A stretch of 64,000 nucleotides of DNA from contig OX419758.1 in assembly GCA_948567375.1 (NCBI GenBank), forward strand, positions 14,203,001 to 14,267,000. Direction: 5' to 3'. Shown piece after piece: positions 44,115 to 54,432 of the stretch; position 1 is the stretch's first letter, and the number at the start of each line of letters is the position of its first letter. This DNA comes from Lunularia cruciata. Lineage: Eukaryota; Streptophyta; Marchantiopsida; Lunulariales; Lunulariaceae. Position numbers and translations under genes: made by a program. The notes beneath the pieces were generated by a model. The model ran no database searches and was not told the DNA's origin. It was given only the letters and a program-made list of their open reading frames with translations.

Positions 44115-45265
44115 TCACTTAAGCTCTATTTCCAACAAAGATTGCCCGTTGTTGGTCATGGACCCGAGTAATTCGAACCCGTTGGAAGATCGAGTTTTCC
44201 AGCCATTGGCTTGCCATGGGTATGGCATCCCGTTATACCCGTTATACATGTCACTGTATGTCCCGGAGTCAGCTTTCCTAGATCCACTAACAACGACTGC
44301 ACTCCACCAGTTCGAGTAAAGGTTGTAGTCGAAAGGCACAGACCACATTATTAGCAGTGTCTTGCTCTGATTCTGCAATCCAAGCACATATCACTTAATA
44401 TTCATCAAGAGGTCATGTGGCAACTGCATCTTCAATGCTTAATCAGAAATATGAATGAGCCATACATGATCATGAAAAACGAAAACTATCTTGAAACTGA
44501 GCTTTCGTCGATTCGAAGCTTCATAGAGTCATCAAACACTAAGGTCATCAGGATCTTCAAGAGCCCTTGATTGGAGATGTTACCACGATATCGAAAGCAA
44601 CAACACCAACAGTTCCCCTAGCAGTACTCTCTGTTTTGCGTGCACCCCACAACCCAGCCATTTGTGAAGGAAGTTCGTTGGGTGGTGGATTATCTGTAGT
44701 TCCACTCTCGTAGTACACGCTGTTCAATCGGAGTTTGTACTGGAACACAAGAATGAGACAGTTGTTAGCTTACCAGCAAGCTCATCGAGTACGTCCAATT
44801 TGATGACAAGGTGCACGTGCATGAAACCATCAGGAAATATGAGCATAGATATCCGTCTTGTAACAGATTCCATGATTTGTACGTTTATCAAGCAATTCCT
44901 GAAATAGATCCAACTTTATTTTCTATTAGATCACGTTGACGGCAATGGCAAAGCTATAGCTACTTGAATGAGGTACCGCGTGCACCCGAGAATGCACTTA
45001 CAGATGTGTAATTCTTCAGTCCGATTGCAATTTTCCGAGGTACGGCAAGAATACCGTCCAAGATCTTCTCAAGAAGAGTCAGTGCGAATTCTGCAACTGG
45101 AATTATCACAGCAGGGTTCATAAGCGGTTGAATATGTGGCTTTTCGCTTGAGACATCGACCGTCTTCTTGACATCACCTTCCTCCCCACTTTTCGGTGGT
45201 GCTTCCTCTTCTCGATAAGGGTTTCCCTTGGTTCCCAGAACATTTTCTGAGTTGCCAGTAGCCAT
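44115..45265 (-). CDS. Actinoporin-like (bryoporin-type) protein, gene 1, three exons
   Basis: Predicted coding exons on the minus strand are 45265-45002, 44739-44584 and 44372-44115 (88 + 52 + 85 residues, 225 in all). All introns are phase 0, with GT donors (GTAAGT, GTAACA) and pyrimidine-rich CAG acceptors. Residues 1-50 are hydrophilic and charged. About 51-73 could form the amphipathic helix that inserts in membranes in this family, followed by 'PRKIAIGLKNYT'. Exon 2 carries 'YYESGT' and 'STARGTVGV'. Exon 3 carries 'VPFDYNLYSNWW', the aromatic lipid-headgroup-binding signature, and ends shortly after 'MTNNGQSLLEIELK'. The domain of about 175 residues equals the usual mature family length. 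No signal peptide is seen, so the product is probably cytosolic. The family forms membrane pores; the moss member is reported to be linked to dehydration tolerance. The role here is inferred. The start is chosen by agreement with gene 2 (both begin MATG). Confidence 0.93.
44373..44583 (-). other. Intron 2 of actinoporin-like gene 1
   Basis: This 211-bp phase-0 intron has donor GTAACA and acceptor TTGCAG on the minus strand. It lies at the same codon boundary as intron 2 of gene 2, which is 183 bp. Confidence 0.85.
44740..45001 (-). other. Intron 1 of actinoporin-like gene 1
   Basis: This 262-bp phase-0 intron has a perfect GTAAGT donor and a GTTCCAG acceptor on the minus strand. Its position after the 'KNYT(S)' codons matches intron 1 of gene 2, which is 258 bp. 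Confidence 0.88.
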
Positions 45266-45916
45266 ATTGGAAAGCAAACTACATCACAAGTCATCAGGAT
45301 ATGAATGTTAAACGTCAGATCAACTTCAATCCAGCTGGGGAGGAAATTTAACCTGTTGAACGAGACGTACATCAGATATGTTGGACTAAGCTTTCCCGCT
45401 AGATCCAGAAGTCAATAGCTAGCTAACATCCGACGGTCCACTTTCTTACAAGTAGCAACTACTCGTTAGTCATGCAATTTGTGTTATCAGTCGCTTAAGT
45501 TACATTCGTTTTCACTCAACAACCACACGTGCATAGATTGCATGAATAACGGCATATGTGACCATTTGTAAGCAGAGTGAACTCTAGATCTGTAATATAC
45601 TACAATCAGAAGGCCAGATCGTCGAGCGATGCTTGGATGTTCAATCTTCGCAATGAATTCGCAATCAACTGAGATAACTAGCTAAAGTGAAACACTGAGT
45701 CCATCGAAATTCTGATCCCACACAAGGAAAAGACCGCAATGAGGAATGTGATAGATTTGTATAAGTCGGTTCTAAAGAGGGCACCTGAAGTGTACTGAAG
45801 GAGAATCAGAAGACTGCAATATAAGGATCTGATTGTAACAGCTCGGCGCGGCGATGATCATGCACAAGCAGACCCTACAACGCAATTTGTTGAGTCGGAT
45901 CTGCAGAGAAGCTAGC

Positions 45917-45928
45917 CCTTCTTATATA
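45917..45928 (-). promoter_or_regulatory. TATA box of actinoporin-like gene 1
   Basis: TATATAAGAAGG on the minus strand, about 650 bp upstream of the ATG. The distance implies a long 5' leader or, more likely, a 5'-UTR intron. The same 12-mer stands upstream of gene 2. Confidence 0.65.
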
Positions 45929-46721
45929 GTGTCTCTATGCGTGAGGAAAGCATATTTAGACTAAAGTGATCATACATCAGCAGCATCGTAACTTTACACC
46001 TTCCAGACAGTCCGGAGAAAGTACAAGGTGTGCATGCAGCTTGCGTTGAGTGACACATACTCGAATTTTTGCTGCCTCCAATATTAAAAATGTGCATGAA
46101 TAAATGCTCAGTTATCATGCACAGTCTACCACATGAAAACAGTACATCATGTCACTGTACACACCTCGGACAAGGATACCTGAATAATATCACAAAAGTC
46201 CCCAAGAAAATATGGCAATTCTAATATCGAATTTGTACGTGGATATTTCAGGTGACTTGTCCCTCTCTGCTGCACTTATCCTTGTCACTATCCAGTAGCA
46301 AAGAGGAAGGTCCGTGGGAAGGAATGGCCTCCAACTGCAAATTTGTAAATATTTCTCGAGATAATGTTCCAAGTTTGAACGTGGAGCAGGTTGTAACAGC
46401 AGCCAACGACTGGCCCCATTCATGGCCGAGTCATGGTCAGATTGGGCATGGATGGGTGCACGAGGAGCTCGTGGATACACGCGGATAAAAACCAAGCACT
46501 TCTCTGAATGTGAAAAGAGGCATTGTTATCTGGATATTAAATAGCTGTACAACCATCTAACCAGCAACCGAAGCTGCAATAAAGACTCTTTTGGGTCGAT
46601 GCGGTAAAAGTGTGGCCTTCTTTCATGATTTGATAAGCAAGCGAGCTGTAGATGCTCCGGAATCCAAGGCTTTATGGTCCCGCTTGAATATTACAGTGTA
46701 CAACTTCTCTTGCTAGAGCAG
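45929..46721. promoter_or_regulatory. Shared divergent promoter region of the actinoporin pair
   Basis: The 793 bp between the two TATA boxes contains no repeat or convincing ORF. Short open frames near 46190-46495 overlap on both strands and look accidental. Control elements for both genes should lie here. No heat-shock or other known element was firmly recognised. Confidence 0.55.
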
Positions 46722-46733
46722 TATATAAGAAGG
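46722..46733 (+). promoter_or_regulatory. TATA box of actinoporin-like gene 2
   Basis: TATATAAGAAGG, identical to the motif upstream of gene 1, about 390 bp before the start codon. Confidence 0.7.
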
Positions 46734-46749
46734 TGTCTCAAAACAATCT

Positions 46750-47119
46750 TCAACAAACGGCGCAATTCATCTTCACTGGCGGTACATCAGTTGTCTCACC
46801 AAACTTCGAAGTCTTCATCTCACCTCCCGTAAGCATAGATAGTAGTAATTGATTTACGAGTTTCCTTCAACTTTTGTCAGCATCCGTGTGCATTGATGCT
46901 CATTCTCCACGATTACTTGCTGCATTTCTTGTATGCACTGAGAAGAGTATTATAGTGATCAGCAACTCAAGTGATTAAGAGGAAGAAGGAAGAATCTTCG
47001 TTTGTTTTGGTTCGTGTTGACATTCTATTAATGCATAAGAAATATTCGCTATGGAGGTATATTACGTGCATTGATATACTCATTCGTATGCGTAAACTAT
47101 TTTACCATCGACAGTTATC
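46750..47119 (+). other. Probable 5' leader with intron, gene 2
   Basis: About 95 bp after the TATA box, CCC|GTAAGC at 46829 looks like a splice donor. GACAG at 47110-47114 looks like an acceptor just before the start codon at 47120. A 5'-UTR intron of about 286 bp is therefore likely. This rests on splice consensus only. Confidence 0.5.
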
Positions 47120-48265
47120 ATGGCTACCGGCACCGCAGAACATGCGCTCGGAACAAAGGAGAATCCTCTCCGTGAAGAGGACGCACCACCGAAGGGTCAA
47201 GAGGAAGGGGACGCTAAGAAAACCGTTTCTGCACATGAGGTTGAGCAACACCAAGGAGAAGTGCGATCTACGTCTAGAGCTCTCAAAGCTCCTTCAGCGG
47301 ATGCGGTGATCCCAATAGCAGAGTTCACCCTGAACGTTCTCCAGAAGATCGTGGAAGGTATCATTGACGTGCCCCGAAAGATTGCAATTGGCCTCAAGAA
47401 TTACACTGATGTAAGAGCCCCTTCCCCCACTGATTCATGTGTATGACCACCAAATTAATCACCCAGCTGCACAACGGAGAGGAATGCCATGCTAGAGCTT
47501 GGTGATCCTGCCAAGTTTGCCAGTTTCCGCTTCATGTCTAAGTGCAAATCATATCTGTGATTCTTGACATGCTCAACTGGCAGCGTTCTATTCAATCGAA
47601 ATTTGGATATCCAAATTTCGAAATTTGAATGCTAGCTCACTAACATCCATGAATGCACGCTTGTCCAGTATAAGCTCCAATTTTCCGGATTGTACTTTGA
47701 GAGCGGAACGTCGGACACCAATCTGCCTTACGAGGTGGGTTCACAGATGGTTGGTTTGTGGGGTGGACGCAAGTCACAGAGTACTGCGAGAGGCACTGTT
47801 GGCGTTTACTCGTACAAGATCCTGGTAAGTACGCGATCACTTCCACTTGTGTTCTAGATCGATCGTCAAGTTTTAGCTCTAAGCAGTAAGTACGAGAAAG
47901 ACACTGATTTGATATCTACAATTTCGTCACTCAATCGTTACCCACGACGGCCTATACTGTCGATAACTTTGACTGCATTTACAAATTTTACTGCTCGTTT
48001 GCAACAGAATCAGAACAAGACGATCATGGTTATGTGGTCGGTCCCATTCGACTACAATCTCTATTCCAACTGGTGGAGCGCAACTGTTGTTAACGGGTAT
48101 CAAGAAGCCGACTCGAGCACATACAACAACATGTACAACGGGTCGAATGGAATGCCTTACCCATGGCAAGCCAATGGCTGGAAGTCGCGAGATGCTAATG
48201 GATTCAAAATACTGGGCTCGATGACAAACAACGGACAATCTTTACTGGAAATAGAGCTCAAGTGA
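47120..48265 (+). CDS. Actinoporin-like (bryoporin-type) protein, gene 2, three exons
   Basis: Coding exons are 47120-47410, 47669-47824 and 48008-48265 (97 + 52 + 85 residues, 234 in all). Exons 2 and 3 are exactly the lengths of those in gene 1. Splice sites are GTAAGA/GTCCAG and GTAAGT/CAACAG. Residues 1-60 are charged and rich in Glu/Lys. About 61-83 could form the amphipathic membrane-inserting helix, followed by 'PRKIAIGLKNYT' at 85-96. Exon 2 has 'YFESGTSD' and 'STARGTVGV'. Exon 3 has 'VPFDYNLYSNWW' and 'GMPYPWQANGW', typical of the lipid-binding face and beta-sandwich. By eye the two proteins are identical at 30 of 52 residues in exon 2 and 67 of 85 in exon 3. No signal peptide or premature stop was seen. 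Pore formation is the known family activity; expression and function here are untested. Confidence 0.94.
47411..47668 (+). other. Intron 1 of actinoporin-like gene 2
   Basis: This 258-bp phase-0 intron contains a perfect 24-bp palindrome (47597-47620) about 50 bp before the acceptor. Confidence 0.88.
47597..47620. repeat. Perfect 24-bp palindrome in intron 1 of gene 2
   Basis: The half-site CGAAATTTGGAT is followed directly by its reverse complement with no spacer. It lies in the region where the branch point is expected. Confidence 0.9.
47825..48007 (+). other. Intron 2 of actinoporin-like gene 2
   Basis: This 183-bp phase-0 intron has a GTAAGT donor and a GCAACAG acceptor, at the same place as intron 2 of gene 1. 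Confidence 0.88.
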
Positions 48266-48299
48266 AGCTGATCAATCTAGTGCGGATCGCATTGAGCTT

Positions 48300-48339
48300 G
48301 TCACGTGCACTCTGTATCCGAAAATAGAGTGCACGTGAC
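48300..48339 (+). repeat. Perfect 14-bp hairpin in the 3' flank of gene 2
   Basis: GTCACGTGCACTCT (48300-48313) and its exact reverse complement (48326-48339) flank a 12-nt loop, starting 35 bp after the stop codon. Each arm contains the palindrome CACGTG (G-box core). It could fold in the 3' UTR or act as paired DNA sites. There is no U-tract, and plant genes do not use such terminators. Confidence 0.85.
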
Positions 48340-50825
48340 CTACTTAAGTAGGACAACAGCGGGTACAGTTGTCGTCGTCTCTGTACTGTACCTCGCCTTT
48401 TGTGCATGTGCAGATATGGTTTAATAAAGGATCCAAATGGTGTTCACGAGCATGAGCACCATGTCGGAGAGCTTTTGTGCAACCCAATCCCAAATGCATG
48501 AATGTTCAAATGTATATCCCGAAACCGGTTACCCGTTTTCGGTTTCTTCACCTTCTTACTTTCAGTTGAGTCTGCCAAACTTTGTCCTAAGATTATGATC
48601 ATGTACAAATAATCTTACTTAATGAACGGCAAAGCTTTCAAATATCAATAAGAAATTGCATCCTCTCGTTCATCTGTATCTGTTTGATGATATTACCTGA
48701 AGATAGAAGGAGACGTATTAATCGTTCTAACGTGATCCGAAATCACTTAATGAACGTCAAAGCTTTGCAAGTGAAGAATAAAGTTTTATAAAGGCCTTTC
48801 ATAGAAATTCAACAATCATTTAGTTTAAGTGGTTGAAATAATTTTCTCAATATACTATATCAGAGATCTGAGATTGTTTGCTAATTTCACAATGATAAAT
48901 TATGTGCAAATGTTGATTCATCTCCCCAATCTTAGACCTTAGCAGATGGCTGTTCAGAATGTTTCCGACAAGGACTCCAGAATATTAAACAGAGTACCAA
49001 TAATCTGATCATTCCACACTATTCCAAAGATCACCTTTTACAAATCAACCAGGCAGCCAAATCACGCCTATCAAGAGACATTCTACTGACTAAGTAACAT
49101 TTCTCCTTTCGTGAGCTGAATTCAGCTTCTAATTGCCACGTAGCGTGATTGCAGGGACGCGATGGGGTTACGAATCTAAACATAGTTCTTGTTCAATCCA
49201 TACAAATGGCCACTATTTTATTTTTTGACTTGATTTTCGCTTAGTCTAGTAACGGGAACAAAATAGAACATTAAATGGGCAGCGGACCCTTATTATTCTT
49301 CTTGACTGTGGCCACTTTTATAGAAGAAACGGTCCAGGTCTTCTGAAGGTGGGCACATTTCCACACAATCAATGCAAGGGACAGAGTTCATAAAGTCACG
49401 TCCATATACTATCCAGATTGAGCAATTGCATTGCTCTAACGAGTTCGAAGTCAGCTCTACAAAGACTGGAAAGCGATCAGTTTCCTGGACGTGTCTATTC
49501 ATGGTCAACTTAAGCATGGCAACCCATTTCAGTTTATGTATAATTCGAGGAGTTCGTGTCCGGTATGGGAACCAATGGAGTGTTCTGCTGTGAATCGTTC
49601 CCTAGGTTTCGAATTGAACCCATGCTGGCTTGGGGGTCTATATTTTGCTTCGGTTTGTAGCCTATAGGTTCATTGGATTCCGTGCTCGGTCCCCCTCTTG
49701 CATTCCTCGGTGCTTTATACCCCTTTCGCTTTACTCTCCTTTGGTGTTTTGTATTACTTTTTGGTATTTTGTAATCCTTTTTGCTTTCTTTCGTTCGGAT
49801 ATATATTTTAGTGTGACTTCATCTTACATGCAGTCTCTGCGGATTGCGGTGTGGTCAAAGTTAGTGGTGGAAACCTTTTTGTGGAAGTGGTCGAGAAGCA
49901 TCGGATCTGCAATCATAACGGCGAAATATAGCGTTACAGGCACGGTGCGCCACAAATGCGATCTACTGACAAGTGGTAGAAGTTATACTACAAGCCTTTT
50001 GCATGTGCCACTCGAGTGCCAGAAACCACACGATCGCGTTATATGTCAGTTATGGAGTCGAGAAAGTTATTATATGAAATCCATGTCTTGAACTATGTTC
50101 TAGTTGACTCTTCAATAAAAAGAAGTGCAACTCAATTTCGGACCAAAGCATCTATGGTCAGTATATTTAATTTATAAAAATAAATATTTAATTTGGAAGG
50201 TTAAATTTACATTTGAGTTTATTAAAATCTAATTTTTTATTAATTACATAAATTTAATCAAAATAAAATTTTGATAAATGCTCTCTAATACTATTATTTT
50301 TAAATATATCCAGAAATTTCATATAATATAGTTCTCGTAAAACGCTCCCCAAAATGAATCATTCTTGTATTTGCTATTCGATGTTCTGGTTTTGTTCCTT
50401 ACTGCTACGCGAGTGTCAAGTTGCAGTATACCGATGCTCCTTAGGAGAACCGGTTTCTAAACCCCTCCATTTCGATTCTTTTCTCTCGCTTACCATGCAT
50501 CGCCTCTGATTTGAGCACTAGGTTTAAGCTTTTTTTTTCCTCTGGAATCATAAATTGAGCAAAGGCATCCACGTATGATTATATATAATAGTCTATATGT
50601 AATGTAATTGTAGATCTAGAACCCTTAACACATACAGGAATGTCTGGCTTGTAGGTGTGTCTTACATTGTAGAGTGCATTCTATTTGCAATTATTTGAAC
50701 TTACATGGACATGTTTCAAAATAGTGAAAACTATTAGGGTGTTTATCAAATTTTCCTTATAACTACCAGATTTAAATAATATATTTTTTATATAATATTA
50801 TTAAATTTTATAACATTTATTTAGG
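48340..50825. other. Right part of the gene island, no firm gene
   Basis: Two open frames stand out. One is 49293-49517 on the minus strand (74 codons, six cysteines, with 'VPCIDCVEMCPP'). The other is 49630-50091 on the plus strand (153 codons, hydrophobic in its first third). Neither matches a family I recognise, and both may be chance or exons of an unseen gene. From 50160 to 50340 the sequence is very AT-rich. No retroelement was seen. Confidence 0.4.
49630..50091 (+). CDS. Hypothetical ORF, 153 codons
   Basis: Open from ATG 49630 to TGA 50091. Residues about 25-60 are hydrophobic and aromatic (Phe, Tyr, Leu) and could form one or two membrane segments. The second half is basic and polar with a few cysteines. 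No homologous family is recognised, no intron was seen, and the hydrophobic part has the T-rich composition that also yields chance frames. Confidence that it is a real gene is low. Confidence 0.2.
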   Translation: MGVYILLRFVAYRFIGFRARSPSCIPRCFIPLSLYSPLVFCITFWYFVILFAFFRSDIYFSVTSSYMQSLRIAVWSKLVVETFLWKWSRSIGSAIITAKYSVTGTVRHKCDLLTSGRSYTTSLLHVPLECQKPHDRVICQLWSRESYYMKSMS

Positions 50826-51094
50826 GGACGCTAGGGAGACACCCCTATTTACTTATTTGACACAATTGCCAGAGTGAGAGTGGGCCCATTGTGATTGGAC
50901 CCTATAATTTCCATTGTATGTCTTGATCGTGCCAAAATTATATTTCCCGGTTTTGCTCTCCTGATTTCTATGCTATCTGCCTTAGGAGCAAGGATTTTCA
51001 TGACCAATCTGCACAAGGGACCATATACTACACCACATTCATCCACTTTGGCAGGGGTGTCAAATTAGGAAATAGGGGTGTTTCCCTAGCGGCC
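50826..51094. mobile_element. MITE-like element with about 40-bp terminal inverted repeats
   Basis: The left end (about 50826-50865) and right end (about 51055-51094) are inverted repeats sharing CGCTAGGG, A(G/A)ACACCCCTATTT and TTGACAC with a few mismatches. The 269-bp total length, long TIRs and absence of coding capacity fit a non-autonomous DNA transposon. The flanks are T/A-rich (TTTATTTA and TTTTATTTTA), a possible 8-9-bp target duplication but low in complexity. The superfamily is uncertain; Mutator-like is one option. Confidence 0.72.
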
Positions 51095-53993
51095 TTTTAT
51101 TTTAAGAGTAAAATTTTTAAATTTTTATAAATGAAAAAAATAAAGTATAATCTGTGTTAAATACTAATAAATTAAAAATTAAAATTGATATTATAGCTTA
51201 AATCCTCTTCCATCACAAAGAATTTAAACTTGAGAAACTCTAAGCCAGATAAAATAAATAAATAAAAGGCTAGAAAGTCCGGGTAGTGTCTAGATGAAAT
51301 TATTTTGCACATTACGAGAATCCAACTGCGGCAAGTGTCTTCGTTTCATTCCTGTTAGAATGAATTTACTATACATCGGTCAAATGGATCTCACAAGGAA
51401 AAATGGAATTTTAGGGGTATGGTTGCTTCAGAACAGATCCATATGAAATGGATTGTTGGCCAAATGGAGAGCTCGGGCCTGGAGATGGACCAAAATAAAT
51501 GAAGATTTTGAACTGATTTGGGAATTTGACCGAAAATTCGGGTTGAGTGCAGCCAAACGAAATTACGTTTTCGGGCCGGTTGGCAGTTCGGGTCGGAAGT
51601 ACAACTAGTGAAAATTTAAACCTTCGGGTATAAGAGAAATATCGGTTCGAAAAGATCAGAAGAATTATTGACGAGTTGAAAAACGGTCTGGAAAGATCGG
51701 AAATAATATTGAAACGTTTTAGTCTTAGTTGTTCCGCTAGTTCTCGAGGTTTAAAACTTTTTTTGAAAAAATTTATAGTTGTTAAAATTATTGAGGATAT
51801 AAATTTTTTTTAAATTAATTCATAATATTTTTATGGTTGTAGAGTTTTCATCCATAAAACATATCCAATTTTTTCATCAAGTTTAAATTTTATGAATATT
51901 TGTAAATCTATAACTGAAGCTTCCCATTAGCCAAATATAGGAAGAATGAGGTAAAATCTCGAGTTTAAACCATTTGTCAAATGGTCTCTTCCCTACGCGG
52001 TTTGTATTGTGCAATAGTTTAATTCTGTAATACTTTGGTTTCATATCTCGACACAAATTGTTTACCAAGAAGGAGCCACGATTAGCTACGACAAACGAGT
52101 GTCACTCGAATAGCTACTTCTTTCTCTTATCTTCTCTATTGTTGAGTCTTAGTTTTAAAACTAGGGATTGTAATTCGAAAATTGGCAGCTCTATATTAGG
52201 AGATCCTCCTGCATAGGTAGGCATTTAGTTAAGCAGGGCTCAAGTCCTAGCCTAGGATAGCAAGAGTCAAAGGAAACTTTTGGTGGCTGAGACCATACAT
52301 AGTTCTACGAGGAACTATTCGCGTCTTACCATGAACTGATCTCGGCAGTTAAATTGAATGATTTTTCTGTCATGTAACTCTCAACAAATTGTATGAAAAG
52401 AGAAGTCTAATCCGCTTTGGTCCGCTCTACTAACGGAATCTCGGTAAATTCCCTTTCCGTTTCAGCTCCCTATGAAGATTTCACATGGAGGAGTTTACGT
52501 CTTTATTACGAGTCTAACTTTGTCTAATGCCAAAAAAAAACAATTTACAAGGAAAACCTTTGGGTTCCGAACTACATATAAGGAAAGTTCGTAGCACTTC
52601 GTGAGCCTGATCCAAGAATATGGCTTGAGTGAAGAAGGGCAATGCAGGTTGTAAATCTCTTTAGTCGGGTATGCTGTCATGACAAGACTCGAAGAAGAAG
52701 CCCCCGCTAACTCCTTGCCAACAGACGCTATAAGACGGGTGGCAATTGTTATTTGGAATGATTAGGCGTTAGGGTGGCACGTAGACGGTGAATCCAGCGG
52801 TGGATTTCACCGCCTACGTGAAAGTTACTCAATTGGCATAATATATATTTAAAGATATTGAAAGTATATAAAAAAAATTAGTTACCCATGTGCACTATTA
52901 TGTCTAAAATTAAATACTACAGACATATTTCTTAATTTTAAAACGAGTCTATATAATTTTACAATCTAATTTAGATTTATTTCTATTTTTACTATTAAAC
53001 ATATTATGCAAAAAATTCCAAACCTATAAAATATAGAATAGCTTTCAATATACCCAATGAAATGTATATAAGAATACCGTGTATATAAAGCTACATACTA
53101 GATCCTTTTTCTCCACATGAAAGAATACTAGCTTTATCAAGGACAAACGTCTCAATGAAGATGCTAAAAAGGGTATGAGCGTACATATGCTCTGTAAGAT
53201 ATGCTTGAGTCATCTTAGAGTCTAGGGAAACAAAGTTAATAGTTGGGGTTATAATGTACATGTAGGTTTTGGTAGTAGGTTACGAGCTAATAGAATATAT
53301 GGGATGCATGGGAGCCAGAGTTGATTGTCGTAATAGAAAAAAAAGTGTATTGTGTAAGAATCTATCTACAAATAAGGGAGCCACTAGTGCACATGCTCCT
53401 TTATACATTGCTAGTGCATTTGCTTCCTACAATATGGCTCCACAACCTCCCATGGCTATGGGGAGAGCAATCTGCCTTCTAAACCACTTATCTACTAATT
53501 GTGGGAGCATGCATGGCCCTAAAAGAGTGGAGAAGGTATGATGCATGGTGCTATCAAAGGCCCATAGATGGGGGAGAAGTACTACTATGGGAGGGTATGT
53601 ACGAGCCAAATTGGAGGCTCTCTAGATATAACATCACATCAGGATGGAAAAAGCTACTTGGGTATTCCCCAAGCAAGGGAGAGATGAGCATGGGTTGTAG
53701 ACTATACCAAGGTGTTTGAGATAAATATGCTTCAAAAATCATCCTCTTCTAGGGGAGACCCCAAAACCCTCAATCCTCCTGCTAGGAACTAGAAACCAAG
53801 TGTGAAGTTTGAGGGAATGAGTGCAATATATGGACTCTAAACCTTGCATTTATGAGTTTGGACTTGTAAACCCCATGCCTCTAGGCTAAGCTAATATAGC
53901 CTAACCATCTTGATAAGGGCACACAATATGTGTAGCATTTGAGAGTGAAGGAAAAAGACAAGAAGAGAAAGAAACTAGAACCTCTTGAAAAGT
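51095..53993. other. No recognised gene
   Basis: AT-rich runs lie at 51105-51200, 51750-51900 and 52840-53060. Open frames near 51883-52068, 52495-52680 and 53269-53541 are short, overlap on both strands in places, and have no known motif. No LTR, TIR or RNA gene was identified. Confidence 0.5.
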
Positions 53994-54432
53994 TGTAAAA
54001 GACCAAGGAGAGAAATAAGAGAATGGAAGGTCATAAAAGAAGATCACATTGAAACTCTAAAGTAAGGGAAACTATAAATTCCTAACATGTGTTTATTGGC
54101 CACTTACATACAAGGTTCTCAAGAAGTTTCCATGGAAGGTTCCTTCCCAAAGCCACCTTTCTTGGGATGCAAACTAAGCTAGCCATTTACTTTGCGTGTA
54201 AGTTAAGCTAGCCATCAACTTGGCATACAAGTAACTCAATCTCTAGGAGGATCTTAGAAGCTTCTCACCACAAAGCTTCCTAGATGCTTTTAGGATATTC
54301 TACCATGAAGCTTTCTAGATGCTTCTAGAACATTCATAGATTATGCTAGTTCTACTTCATTTTTGCTATATGTAGCTAATTTCACTAACTCTTTAGCTTG
54401 TATTACTCTTTTGCTAATTCCATATTATTTCA
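53994..54432 (-). repeat. 3' LTR of B-family fragment F, minus strand
   Basis: Read on the minus strand, it begins AGCAAAAG-type B-family sequence at 54432 (TGAAATAATATGG), runs through eroded GAA/TTC boxes (TTCTAGAAGCATCTAGAAAG near 54300-54340), and ends TCTTTTACA at 53994. A polypurine tract (GGGGAATA, minus) adjoins it at 54433-54440. Confidence 0.85.

Noticed and set aside
45526-45531. CACGTG within the leader region of actinoporin-like gene 1 as an ABA-response element
   Set aside because: A single 6-bp match downstream of the presumed TATA box is expected by chance often enough; not claimed as functional.
46190-46495. Overlapping frames between the two actinoporin genes as a third gene
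   Set aside because: Both strands are open over the same bases with no motif, and the segment lies within the shared promoter region.
48300-48339. Rho-independent-type terminator
   Set aside because: This is a bacterial mechanism; no U-tract follows and the gene is a spliced nuclear gene.
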